Shown one piece after another: positions 25,228-36,280 of a stretch of 64,000 bases of DNA (the first letter of the stretch is position 1; every line of letters begins with the position of its first letter). Origin of the DNA: Tubiluchus corallicola (lineage: Eukaryota > Priapulida > Priapulimorpha > Priapulimorphida > Tubiluchidae); contig JAQGDQ010000062.1 of NCBI GenBank assembly GCA_030141605.1, positions 685,337 through 749,336 of the forward strand, read 5' to 3'. Position numbers and translations under genes: made by a program. Below the pieces are notes generated by a model. The model worked only from the letters and a program-made list of their open reading frames with translations, did no database searches and was not told where the DNA came from.

Positions 25228-26016
25228 CTGTTTGTTTTTTGCACATTTCATTGGCCTTGTGCTGTTCTCCATGATAGGTGTCATTTCTAACATGGCTAAT
25301 GATCACAGAATTTCATGCTTCTGATATTTATCATTTTGCTTCATCGTTCCTTCAGCGTCGGTCAAATATGCCACAACCGTCATAGATTTCCGCACAAAAT
25401 AGCTCATGAAATTCTCTATGTCCTCAGCACTTACACAAGTTATAAAGTAAAGCCTTGTTTGCATTCAGCAATATTGTCGCTGCCCGTTTTGAGTACGGTG
25501 ATTTGAACATAATGCACGTTTGTTGTTTTCTCTTCTAGATACGGCACAGAATGCGGGAATTTAGCGAGAAGGCTGAACAGTTGATGACGGTAAAGCAAAG
25601 AGAACTAATGCAACAAAAGTAGTTTTAGTTAGCCAACTAATTACATCATTTGTTATCATATCAACGATGTTACAAAAAGCGTCGCCGTTGTAGTTAATTT
25701 CCGGTCCAGTTGATAAGCTCATAGCTCCACGTATCTGTTCTTGTTTTGTATTGTTTGAATTTGATTTTTTATGGTTTTTTTTCTTACTGTCATTGTAACA
25801 GAACGAAACAGAAATGTTAGAACATTTGTCATAAGTCACTACTGATTTTCACTCATTATAGTTAGATACGAAAGAATTTGAACTATTGCTTGTTTTGTTA
25901 TAAAAACATTTTATTTTTGTACAGCAATCATGCTTTTACAAAAATCAAATGGAAAATATTCAGTAATTTGTATAGCACTCTGATTTCCTAATTTATCATT
26001 GGTTGCAAATTCAGTA

Positions 26017-26571
26017 TACAGTAAACTACGTATAACTTGAACTGGTATAACGGTTGTTTCGAACAGATCTCAGCCTTTTTTTCAATTTTCCTTATAACAA
26101 ACATCATGTAACTCGAATTATCACGTAACTCAAACCGAATTCCCGGTATATTTCTTAAGAATCTGACTGAAACTACGTCGCATATCTTGAATGGCCTTCC
26201 AATGAAAATGTCCATCATGTTACGATTTTAACTGCTAGTTTCAGGAAAAATGCAAAGATTTCTTGTATTACCTTAGCAGAACGCTGCACACAACACGGTT
26301 TAATGTAGAACACAATATTATTTTTGCCGAATTCTAATAACCATGCTACTCAGGCTACAATAGAGGTGAACCAGTCATTTAATCTTGATTATTCATAAAA
26401 ATTGCTGTTTGATATTTAATTAAAGGCTCAGTTTATCATTTTCACAAGCTGCCTTGTAGTGCTACTAGTGTATTGTCCGATATTGACGACAAATGTCGTC
26501 TAAAAGGTACTTTCGCATAACTGGAACAAATTTCACACTCCTGAGGTCTTTGAGTTACATAGTTTAATGTA
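26017..26571. mobile_element. pogo/Tigger-like MITE
   Basis: TACAGTAAACTACGTATAAC at 26017 is inverted (with a small gap) at 26550-26571 as TACATTAAACTATGTAACTC. The ends resemble CAGTA..ATAAC termini of pogo-type mariner elements, and TA dinucleotides border both. Inside are extra TATAAC and GTAACTC motifs. No transposase. Confidence 0.55.
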
Positions 26572-27574
26572 TTTGCTTGTTACTTGTATAGTTGAATTAT
26601 ACTTCCACTATAATTAACAGTAAAGATAAGTGAGTACATGTGGTTACAAAGAGCTCTAAACAATGTAATTATGCTTTCATTAATTAACGTTTAAAATTGG
26701 TATGGAGCTTTAGTTTCACTATTCACAGTTTCTGCATATACATTGTCCTTCATTTGAGGAGGAAACTTTATAAATGTTACCGCTGCTCAAATTTGGAAAA
26801 ATGGGTTTACAAATTTTTGTGTTTGCCAAAACATCTTTACATCTACATGGTCATATTTCTGAATACTAAAATATAAAAATAAACAATCATTTGTACTTCA
26901 AATCACAGCTGTTGATTGAAAGACATTGGAAAGTTGTTAAAATTTGACAGATATTTCACACGGCTAGTGATGCGGAACGTCCACTGCCATCCACGTTTAT
27001 CTGTATGAAAATGAATCAGTATTTTGTTTTACATCACACAACAGACAGAACGTTTTTAAAGCCATTACGCTAGTCTGGTACAGCTTTCTAAGTACAAAAA
27101 TTATTCAAGCTCATAAACCGTATTTTAACTTGGACAATAGCCAAGTGTGCGATGGTAAAAAACAAGGTTAAATTCATGACATGATGAACGTGTGCGTAAA
27201 TGACAAACACTCAACTTCAAACAGTCAACTTCAACTGTCAACAACAAGGTTAAGCATACAAACAGCATAAACATAATTAAGGGGGACAAAGCGTAGTTTA
27301 GTTCGTAGTAATACGTGTTAAATTCATGGTATTTACCAACTTAGTTAAATTCATTTGGTGTTGTATGTTTCTGCTACGTGGAAGGTGTAGATAAGCCGCG
27401 ACTTTGCTGATAAGTTTTTCTCACTTTTATGCACCAGAGCACCATTAATGTGTACCAGAGCACCTAAGTAATCATATTACTGAATTGCCACCACGTGAAT
27501 GTTTTCATTATTGAAATGCAGATTTTTCATTCTGCATTTTTAAGTCTGTTTACTAAAATGGACATAAAATGAAA

Positions 27575-27655
27575 AAAATTCACGCAACCTGGGATTTGAA
27601 CCCGGGTTGTGTAAGGCTTGGCTTGCTATTGTACTCGATCATCTCAGACAAAACA
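27575..27655 (-). repeat. tRNA-like sequence (pol III-derived)
   Basis: On the minus strand a perfect B-box GGTTCAAATCC sits in a T-arm, followed by GGTTGCG and, a few bases on, a run of T (pol III stop). The upstream part only loosely resembles a D-arm and the acceptor stem does not pair, so this is a tRNA pseudogene or SINE head, not a working tRNA. Confidence 0.5.
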
Positions 27656-28041
27656 TGATATGCATTTTACAACTTACAATTTAAAATCATACTGGAATGA
27701 AAATCTTTAATTTAATCGTTCAAAATACGAGATAAATTGCTTTCTCCAAATTCAGCACAGAAAATCATTGTCATGGTTGTTGTATTCTACTTTTGGTATT
27801 TGTGTATGATGCAAGTTTATCACAAAAACAAAACATCTTATTGACAGTTATTAGATAAACAGATAACACTAGCTGTAGCAACTTTTACCAAACACAACAC
27901 TGAGATGCAAAAAATAAATAGCACACGACAGTTTGTTCAGTTTATACAAGTGATGCGTGATTCTAATTCAATCTTGTGCATAGGCAGTACAACTGTGCGC
28001 GCCATAAACAAAAACCAAAAAATGTCAAAAAGTAAATTTAC

Positions 28042-28155
28042 CCTTTTCAACAGAAGCAGCTACCCATCCCTGTGAAGGATAATGTTGCGGTCCATCGTAA
28101 TCAACATTTAGGCTGTTTTTGTCTGGTGTCCTTCTGAACAAAACTTTTACCCCGT
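28042..28155 (-). CDS. PHYHD1: PHYHD1-like dioxygenase, C-terminal-side exon
   Basis: Minus-strand acceptor TGTTTTGCAG, 114 bp, donor AAG G|GTAAAT. Codes GVKVLFRRTPDKNSLNVDYD and GPQHYPSQGWVAASVEKG, which matches the region of PHYHD1 just before the conserved LVLIHGEVVHKS block holding the distal iron-binding His. That next exon was not found below 28 kb. PHYHD1 is a 2-oxoglutarate/Fe(II) oxygenase of the phytanoyl-CoA hydroxylase family. Confidence 0.65.
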
Positions 28156-29120
28156 CTGCAAAACATTTAAATCCAAGAGAGCATTTAAATAAAACTCAGA
28201 AAATTTGTCCTGAAATTTTATATCGCTTATGTGCTGTCTCATTGCATAGAGAACTTGCATTAGCAGTAACACTGTGTAAAACTTGTAAGTTTAAACTCCC
28301 ACAATGACCGTTAAGCGCAGCTATGTTAACAGCAAGTTGCTTCAAACAAGCTTAAATCACACTGCGTAAAGTTTTAAAAAATAATCATGGCATTTGTAGT
28401 GCACTCTTCATTAACTCAACAAAAATTTAAAGCACTTTGTATTCTCAATAAGATTAATAATGTGCTTTAGGTGAAACAGTGATGCACACTGGGATGGCAA
28501 TAATGTGAATCAGTGATGCACACTGGGATGGCGATGCACTAACTGACACAAACTTTTAAATTATCAATTTTCTTGATGCATAAGTATTTCAAACAGGTTA
28601 ACATTATGATAAGTAATATAACTTTGTGTGGAAAGTTCTTTGGGAGATACTTCAAAATTTCCCTTTCCCTTTGACACAGCAGAATTTGTCACAATTGCTA
28701 CTTTCTTTGCGGACAGAAATTACCTATCTAGCTGTTCATATATAAGTTTAGTACTTTAACGTAGTTAGCAAGCCATCATGAGGGCGAACAGGTATCACAG
28801 GAGAAGGGGCTTTTAAACACTCCTTTGGTGAAGAAAGTTCATCTTAAAAGGTTTTTGTGATTCTCGTTTCTTAGAAATTTTTTAGGTTCATAATGCAGGC
28901 TTTTTGATATTCTAGTCTAAATTTAAAACTCATTGGTTTTAATAGTTTTACTTTCTTGACGTATTTTGGACCCGCATTATACATTTTATAATTTCATGTA
29001 AATTTATTATCTTAGTATGTAATGTTAGAATTGGAACTACACTAACATCTCTTCTTGCCGAGCCTCGCTTTTACGGATATCGATAGAATCGGACAAAATC
29101 TGGACAAAATGTAAATTCAC

Positions 29121-29242
29121 CTTAAAAATTGCCATGCTCTGAACAACGACTGGCTCCCTGAGACCAACAACTTCTCTTGCTACTTTCTGAAGCTTGTTGC
29201 TGAACGTGACTTTTTTAAATTCTAGATTTAACCAATGGAGAG
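29121..29242 (-). CDS. PHYHD1: PHYHD1-like dioxygenase, central exon
   Basis: Minus-strand acceptor TTTTTACAG, 122 bp (phase 2 in, phase 0 out), donor AAG|GTGAAT. Codes ALHWLNLEFKKVTFSNKLQK, VAREVVGLREP and VVVQSMAIFK, a very good fit to the PHYHD1 segment ALH...SLGL..PVVVQSMYIFK. In the family the next exon should give QP..GGEV.PHQD with the HxD iron ligands; scanning minus 29120-28156 I find no such exon. N-terminal exons are also not seen up to 30 kb. Confidence 0.75.
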
Positions 29243-30014
29243 CTGTAAAAATTATTAATATAAATGCACTGCATGCTAATCAAAGCTTCAATTTATATTC
29301 CAAGTTCATTCATTGAAACAGTCATAAAGAAACAATTATAACACTCACCAATTACTTTGGCAACATTAAACTTTTAAAAACTGAAATACAGTGCCTAGTA
29401 GTGAAACAGCAATTTGAGGTGCAGTACAGAAATATTAGCCAAGTAAAAAGACCCTTCTTCTAGGTGACAACTGACAAGCATATTTTTGGAAAAGAGGAAA
29501 GACTGTTACAGAGGGTGAACTGTCTCCTTGCCTATGTAGGGCCACCAAAAGCATATACAATAAACCCAGAGTCCCAAAGACATATGCAATAACAAATGAT
29601 GTAAATGGGTACATTCAAATACATAGAGCAATTTTATGTATGTAGTGCAATTTCTCACATGCATTCAGGATGTTTGGCATCTCTAATCTAATCAGTGAAC
29701 TAAACAAATGTGATTAAAGTATCATTACATGTTAATTGACTTGCAGTAAGTTAGTTAGAAGCAAGTTAAATTGCAGAAGTTTGTGAAAGTTAATAAGCGA
29801 TACATTAATGATACATAAATTATGATGTTAATAAATTATAATCATCTGTAATACATCAACCTAAAAATATTTACAATGAAAATGTATGGTACTACACTGA
29901 AGCACACAACACACACTAAACTGTGCAAATAAAAAATCAAATACGAAATTGTATAAGCACCTGTGAGTCACATTCATCAGGAACTACTAGTTTTTGTAAT
30001 GAGGCCTTCTCAGT

Positions 30015-31826
30015 TTAGGCAAATGAGTCTGGGAATCGCACCTGAACATCTGTTGTTTTCCTGCACATGGAGAGTGGTGGCTTGTAGAATGTTTTTAGGG
30101 AGTCCGCTCTCTCTCCAACTCGTCCCGAAGCTGGATGCTTGGACTTGTGCATTGGCAGTGGAACAGGTAAGCTCTGGTCAAGCCTTGCTTTCTTTCTTGC
30201 AGGACAAGCACTTTCAGACTCTAAGGTCAAACCATTGTCTTTCTTCACCAGTTTTGTGGCTTCCTCAAGACATTCATCTACTAAAGCTGTCCAATTTCTA
30301 AACTGATCTGGGTCAGCATCCTTGCTGAATTTGTAAGTCAGGTCAATTACCTGTTTCAAAGTGGACCTTGCTGATATCAGATGGTTTTTGAATTGGCCAT
30401 GCCTCAATGGTAATTCACCAATTGAAAAGTTTGCCACCCCATCAGGTTCATCTTCTATTTCGCTACTATCAGACAACTCATGGTACTCTCTCTTGAATGA
30501 AACATGGTCATCTGGAACTCCATGAGTGCTCTGTTCATCTTGAGGTTGAAATTTGACAGTGCCGTCTATGAGCTCCCAATCCAAGTTCAGAACAGGGTGT
30601 TCCCTAGGGAGGCTGCTAATTTCCTCCCAACCGAAACCTACATTTGCCTTGATGACAGCAAAAAAATGCTTGCACAGCATTCTCGAGTGTTGGAATGAAG
30701 GGCAAAGCAGGAACAGCACTCATCACCATTACCAAATTTTACAGTATAAATAGTGGAGGCATCTTGTTCGCTGGAGACATTGAACGTCTTATGTCCAATT
30801 ACTGTAACTGAGGCTACCTAAAAATATGAAACAGTAAGTACTTTTCCTTACATATATCACATTCCTCTGTCTGAAATGCCACTACTAACTTGCCCTCCAA
30901 CTTATTTTTATGTTGCATGCTCATTCATGTTGCCTACTGTGAAGATATCTTTAGCATTTGTTACTTATACAAAACTACGTTTATTGTATCGCTAACCTGT
31001 ACAGAAAGCACATTACATCAACAACATCATGTATTGCAATATATTGCCGAACACTAAGAAACGTGATGTAATACTTATAAACTGAAATCCATTTTTGCCC
31101 TTAATTTCTGATTCAACTATACCATACATGTCCCTGTGACGGCTTCACTTTCTCCATTTTGTCCCACATATCCTCAAAAATTGTTCTTGGCCTGTTCTGC
31201 AGCCAGGATGGGGTTTCCACAGACCAACTTCTGTACAAGTGAGAGCTCTTCACATTCATCTGCTCATACCTGGAAAATGTACGAGATCTGAATTAACAAT
31301 ACAGTTTGCAAATATATCTTAGACATTTTCTTTACCTATAAATAACAGACAACTTTAACCATTGTAACTTCAGAGGACTACACAAACAAGAATACTTGAG
31401 AAACTAGCAAAAGCTACTCCAAGCCAAATAACAACCTTATTACAAAATAAACAAATTTAATATCCCGATTTGGTCACCCTATCTCTCTCATAAAGGTGCT
31501 GCTAATCTGAAAATCAGGAAATTATGTTAGAAAATAATATTCCACTTTAATAATCTTAAAAGTTTGTTTACAAATGTAACTGTAGCTTTCTGTTATTGTT
31601 CAATGAAAAATAATAACAGATATGGTAGATGAACTTTTAAAAAATAGTACCGCTGATATTTTGCTGGCAGAAAGTGTGTTATTAGAACATCCAGCAGTGC
31701 ACTTAAAGAGCACTGCCGCCTCTTGCTGAGAAATCCATATTTCAGATCCTCGTTCATCCTCTCTACACAGTTATTGGTGTTCACAGCCAAGAAGAGTCCT
31801 TCTGGCATATAAGCATTGCTCCATAT
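30015..31826 (-). pseudogene. SWIM zinc-finger transposase-like gene, frameshifted
   Basis: Three minus-strand exons join in phase. Exon 31826-31651 codes IWSNAYMPEGLFLAVNTNNC, VERMNEDLKYGFLSKRRQCS and LLDVLITHFLPAKYQR. Exon 31269-31128 codes YEQMNVKSSHLYRSW and WLQNRPRTIFEDMWDKMEK. The last exon begins at 30817 with VASVTVIGHKTFNV and ends at 30015. A SWIM finger (CSC, then MLCKHFFAV) is split by a one-base frameshift near 30700-30712. The NTNN.VER.N..LK block plus SWIM is typical of MULE-type transposases and related host genes. Upstream exons are not seen; a P-like transposon lies directly upstream at 32059. Confidence 0.65.
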
Positions 31827-32058
31827 CTGAACATTTTATCTTAACATAGTGGACATGTTAGCTATACTGAACGTACAGTACAAGCAACTTTACGAAAGCA
31901 AAAGCCTACTTGGTTAGTAAATGGTGACATTTTACATGAACTGACACAATGCTTATCAGATGACATTTTGTTGAGTTTTTGAATTTGCACTTGAACATGA
32001 ACAATTCATTAATTGCTACCCAATTAAAAGTTTAAAGTTGTTATCCAATTATGGTTTA

Positions 32059-32126
32059 ACCAAGGACTACTATACAACAGGACGTGCACGCTCAGATCTC
32101 TGATTCGGCTAGCGGAGGCGATCAAT
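32059..32126. repeat. P-like element terminal inverted repeat (3' side)
   Basis: Begins ACCAAGGACTACTATACAAC; pairs with 35248-35314. One extra base relative to the other end. Confidence 0.88.
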
Positions 32127-32422
32127 TTTTAACATTTAGTGCTAATAATTTGGACATATTTACCCCCCCATGGTGACCTATAGCATGCCACAATACACAT
32201 AGAACATATTCCTCATTCATCCAGTAATTTAAAAACAGTGGTACCTATGATATCCCCCCCCCCCAAAAGACACCATATCTACAACTCATTGTGTCCCGAT
32301 GATTACCTGTCACTTTCTATAGAGAATAAACAGACTGCACCATTTTGTCAGGACTATATAAACTCATTCATAGGTTCCTCTGTGTAAATTAGAATACATG
32401 AAATTATCGCACTCTGTGTAAA

Positions 32423-34903
32423 TTAAGTTTGGTGATCCTTCTCCAAATTGTGTAGTCCATGCAGCAGTACATTCGCCAGGCGTCTCAGAGCATTTCTTGA
32501 AAATTCTCCAAAATCAAAGTAGGCATTGATTATGGAGAGGATGTTCATGAGCTTGTTGCAGCAGCAGACTGTGTGAGTTGACTTCTTCACAAAACACAAG
32601 CCAGTTGTTACGAATTCGAACGTGAATGTGTGGGGCACTGTAAGACCTCCCCTAGACACTTCTTCAATGAACATTTTCATTTCCTCAGAAAGGAGAGGCT
32701 CATCCTCGGGAAAAGAAATGTCATTTTGGCACTTACTCTCCAACCAACCTGCGACATATGCACACGCGTTCAGTTCAGTTTTGGAAAGAGTCTCGTCAAC
32801 ACAAATCTCCATAATTTTGGCATCCTCGAAATCAATCCCATTGCATGTGTGCAACTGGATTTCGGATGATGTGTCTGTGTCCACAAACTCCAGGAATGAT
32901 GCAGAAAAACGCACCAGTCTCCGCTTGAATGCTGAACAGACATCTCCAGCTTGCATGAATGCATTGGCCCCCCTTGACTGCCTGTAAACTGAGAACTCAC
33001 CCTCTATTCTGTCACTCTGAAGTTCATGCAAATACGTAGTGAAATCCAACAGAAAACTAGTGCCTACAGATAGCGAGGAGTCCCTCCGTGGTCTGAATCA
33101 AAGCTTTTCGCGTATCATGTGTCAGGCATTCAATTCTATTTGGTCCGTGTCCTGATTCGGTTTGCTTAAACAGAGTCAACAACGACTGAAGAGTATCAGA
33201 TGTATCTTGTTGAACAGATCGATCAGGGTCTCTCATCCTCGTGTCTTGACCTCTGGCAGAAACATTTACCACATTCCACCAGCGTAGCACTTGCTGAATG
33301 AATTCTGCAGTATCCTGGGCTCCTCGAAGTCTCAGCGATGCAACGACATGATCGTTGAACACCCTCAGGACATGTTGCACATTCTGGAGCTGAAGTTTCG
33401 ATGGGAAGACTGCAGAATATGTCAAAGGTGTTGAGTTCATCACATTGTCTTTTTCAGCTTTGTAAAGACTTTTTACTTCAGCAAATGAGCCAACAGTTTT
33501 CTTGTCAAACGATAATCTCTGACATTTCTCCGTGATCCAGTTGTTCCTGATACTTTTCAGAATGTGGACGGTATCATACAACAGGAACCACACTCGTGTA
33601 TTTTCCAGGGGATGTTCAGCCTCCCAGTCTGTTCGTCTGGTAAACAATTTGCAGTATTGTTGGTTGATCTTGTGGTTGTCCGTCATGGACCCTAAAACAG
33701 TTCCTCCCGAATTCTCAACCACTGTAGCAGCCTCCTTCACGACAGAGAATTGATATGCAGCAGTCAGCTTGTGAACGGGGGTCACTGATATCATCACGCT
33801 GGGGCCACCATGTAGACATTTAGCCATCACGCATAGCATTGATGTAGCTTTACTGTCTGGCTCATTTTTTGCCATGCCATTTAGCACACCCCCTGAAAAA
33901 GCCACTGTTGGGCGTATTTTCACTTCATCCAACAATAGCATACAGTGTTTCTGCTCAGAGCTTTTCACTTTCTGAAATGTTTTACCTAGCACCTTGTCAA
34001 TATCTGTCGATGAATTAACTGACTGCAGCTTTCTTTTGCTGGGTAACACTAAAAAGTCACGCAGTTATTCGTAATTGCAATGGGGAAATGACTCTATTGC
34101 AAAGCAATAATCAGACACTGTGAAAGTCTTATCACATAATAGTCGAAGCTGTCGTGTTAGAAATTTGAGCTTCTTGGCTTTAGCATTAACACTAGGAGAT
34201 TGTTCTCGATTTTGAGCTAGTTCAAGTTCAAGAGGCTTTGTCACTTTGTTGACAATATCATCAACATGATGAATGTGGTTGACAACAGAATTCACAACCG
34301 CAAAAATTGTGAGTAAGAGGACAGCCCATTGTTTGGACTGAGGATTTTACTTAATGGCACACTGATCCCGTTTTTGAAAGCATACAGAGTAAGAGGGGAA
34401 CACAAGGTAGGCTTATTGTGAACAATAATTGACATATAACATTGACTGTGGTCCTCTTCCATGAACATGCACACAAATTTGTCTTGTGTGCGAGATATAA
34501 TGAGGTTCTGATACGTCTTATGCAGGTCTTTCTCAGGAGTGAATTCATTGAGAGAAGTTATTTTATCCTTTTTAAAGAAATAATTCAGCTGCTGGTCCTC
34601 AGTTTTTGGAGGGCGAGGTGGTGGCTTTGGAGTGGGCAAGCATGATGTTGGAACGTTGAAAATACTGGGTGGATCCACTGGCCTGGTGTGACCACCTGGA
34701 ATTTTGACCATTTGAGTATCCGATGGCCAATGCTTTTCGCAAATGAAAAATTTCGTTGGATCAACAACAAAGCCTTCGCGTGGGGGAAGAACACTTAGCC
34801 ATTTCTGTTTTTCTACATGATCTCTTGGCAGTCTGAACACACGACACTTGTTCTCCGTGTCATAGTTACCTTTGCATTTAACAACACCACACTTGTTAGG
34901 CAT
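32423..34903 (-). pseudogene. P-element-type transposase with THAP domain, broken
   Basis: From Met at 34903 a THAP finger is visible: MPNKCGVVKC, FRLPRDH, FFICEKHW (C2CH), then PPSIFNVP. The reading runs to a stop at 34292, shifts frame and continues 34295-34065 as a helical region (NREQSPSVNAKAKKLKFLTR), meets a TAA at about 34065, and resumes in the same frame at 34049-33057 with the RNase-H-like core: LLLDEVKIRP, GSMTDNHKIN and YDTVHILKSIRNNW. A further shift near 33060 leads to the C-terminal part 33049-32423 (EGEFSVYRQSRGANAFMQAG, FVTTGLCFVKKSTH). So there are at least two frameshifts and one stop; I judge it inactive unless an intron removes one of them. Confidence 0.82.
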
Positions 34904-35247
34904 GCTGCTGAGCACAGATGTATAAAATCCACAAGAAATTTTGAAAATAATCCACAAAGAAACACGAAAACAACGCTTCACTTGACTTTGAACAATGACA
35001 CATTAACAATGACAAAGCACTACTTCCGGTAAAACACTTACGCCTAAAGTAGTGCGCCATTTAAAAAGTAAAAATGAACACTAATTTCCTTTGATACATA
35101 AAATAAACAATTGGTACTTTTCTCCCGTAATGTAAAGAACCAATTAAATGAAAAATAATACTCGCTATTTACCGATCCACCCATTCTTTAATTTCCGAGA
35201 TCACTACTCTCTAAAGCGCACTATTTATAGATTACGTTCATACAAGT

Positions 35248-35314
35248 ATTGATCGCCTCCGCTGGCGGAATCAGAGATCTAAGCATGCACATCCTGTGTA
35301 TAGTAGTCCTTGGT
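35248..35314. repeat. P-like element terminal inverted repeat (5' side)
   Basis: Ends GTATAGTAGTCCTTGGT; inverse of the 32059 repeat and also of the repeat at 23557-23624. Confidence 0.88.
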
Positions 35315-35562
35315 AATCCCATATTAATTTTTTATAGTGTTTTATGTATTCAGGCAAAATAAATTCAATTCGATTCGAATAAATTAGAATAAAAGAAACC
35401 CGGCATAGGATCAGTGAAACTGGAGTGGTCCATTTAACGGGAATAATTGAGGGGCGTGTTGAAAGTGAAAAATGGGTCTGTGAAATGGTCCCTTGTATCT
35501 GCATGCAAAATTTGAGTCACCTACAATGAAACTACGACCTATGAGAGTTTTCAAAAATAAAT

Positions 35563-36155
35563 GTGACAACAACAACACTAACACATAGTGATGCCACACA
35601 ACAATCAATACATACAGTAATGCTGCACAACAATCAATACATACAGTAATGCTGCACAATCAGCACATACAGTAACTGCCACACAACAATCAGCACATAC
35701 AGTAATGCTGCACAATCAGCATATACAGTAACTGCCACACAACAATCAGCACATACAGTAACTGCCACACAACAATCAGCACATAGAGTAACTGCCACAC
35801 AACATCAGCACATACAGTAACTGCCACACAACAATCAGCACATACAGTAACTGCCACACAACATCAGCACATACAATAACTGCCACACAACAATCAGCAC
35901 ATACAGTAACTGCCACACAACAATCAGCACATACAGTAACTGCCACACAACATCAGCACATACAATAACTGCCACACAACAATCAGCACATACAGTAACT
36001 GCTACACAACAATCAGCACATACAGTAACTGCCACACAACAATCAGCACAAACAGTAACTGCCACACAACAATCAGCACATACAGTAACAGCCACACAAC
36101 ATCAGCACATACAGTAACTGCCACAGAACAATCAGCACATACAGTAACTGCCAAC
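35563..36155. repeat. 30-bp minisatellite in M13 gene intron
   Basis: About 19 units of CAGTAACTGCCACACAACAA TCAGCACATA with 29-bp variants lacking one A. It begins with diverged CAATACATACAGTAATGCTG units. It ends about 45 bp from the donor of the last M13 exon found. Confidence 0.92.
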
Positions 36156-36199
36156 AATTCCCACTCTTACAACATACAAATTAGAAGTTTTGAACTCAC

Positions 36200-36280
36200 C
36201 TTCATCAAAACATAATTTGTAATGCTGAACTGCTTTTTCAACAGCTTTACTAGGTCCTTCGTACTTCTTTGATAGCAGGG
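36200..36280 (-). CDS. M13 peptidase exon 5
   Basis: Acceptor TTTTTTGCAG, 81 bp, donor GAAG|GTGAGT. Codes ALLSKKYEGPSKAVEKAVQH and YKLCFDEG. The phase-1 end needs a partner exon that is not in the window. Confidence 0.8.

Larger units (their letters stand above)
32059..35314 (-). mobile_element. THAP/P-type DNA transposon, full length, 3,256 bp
   Basis: Terminal inverted repeats of about 67 bp begin ACCAAGGACTACTATACA (left 32059-32126; right 35248-35314 inverted) with few mismatches, including GATCTCTGATTCSGC and GCGGAGGCGATCAAT. Between them the minus strand holds a THAP domain and a P-element-type transposase. The 8-bp flanks (ATGGTTTA and AATCCCAT) do not match, so no target duplication is visible. 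A shortened second copy lies at 22514-23624. The inverted terminal pair and domain content make the assignment firm. Confidence 0.88.

Noticed and set aside
29963-30301. Plus-strand 112-codon frame
   Set aside because: Antisense of the last SWIM-gene exon, whose family blocks are on the minus strand.
35835-36095. Cys-rich frame AVTVCADCCV repeated
   Set aside because: Produced by the 30-bp minisatellite inside the M13 intron.
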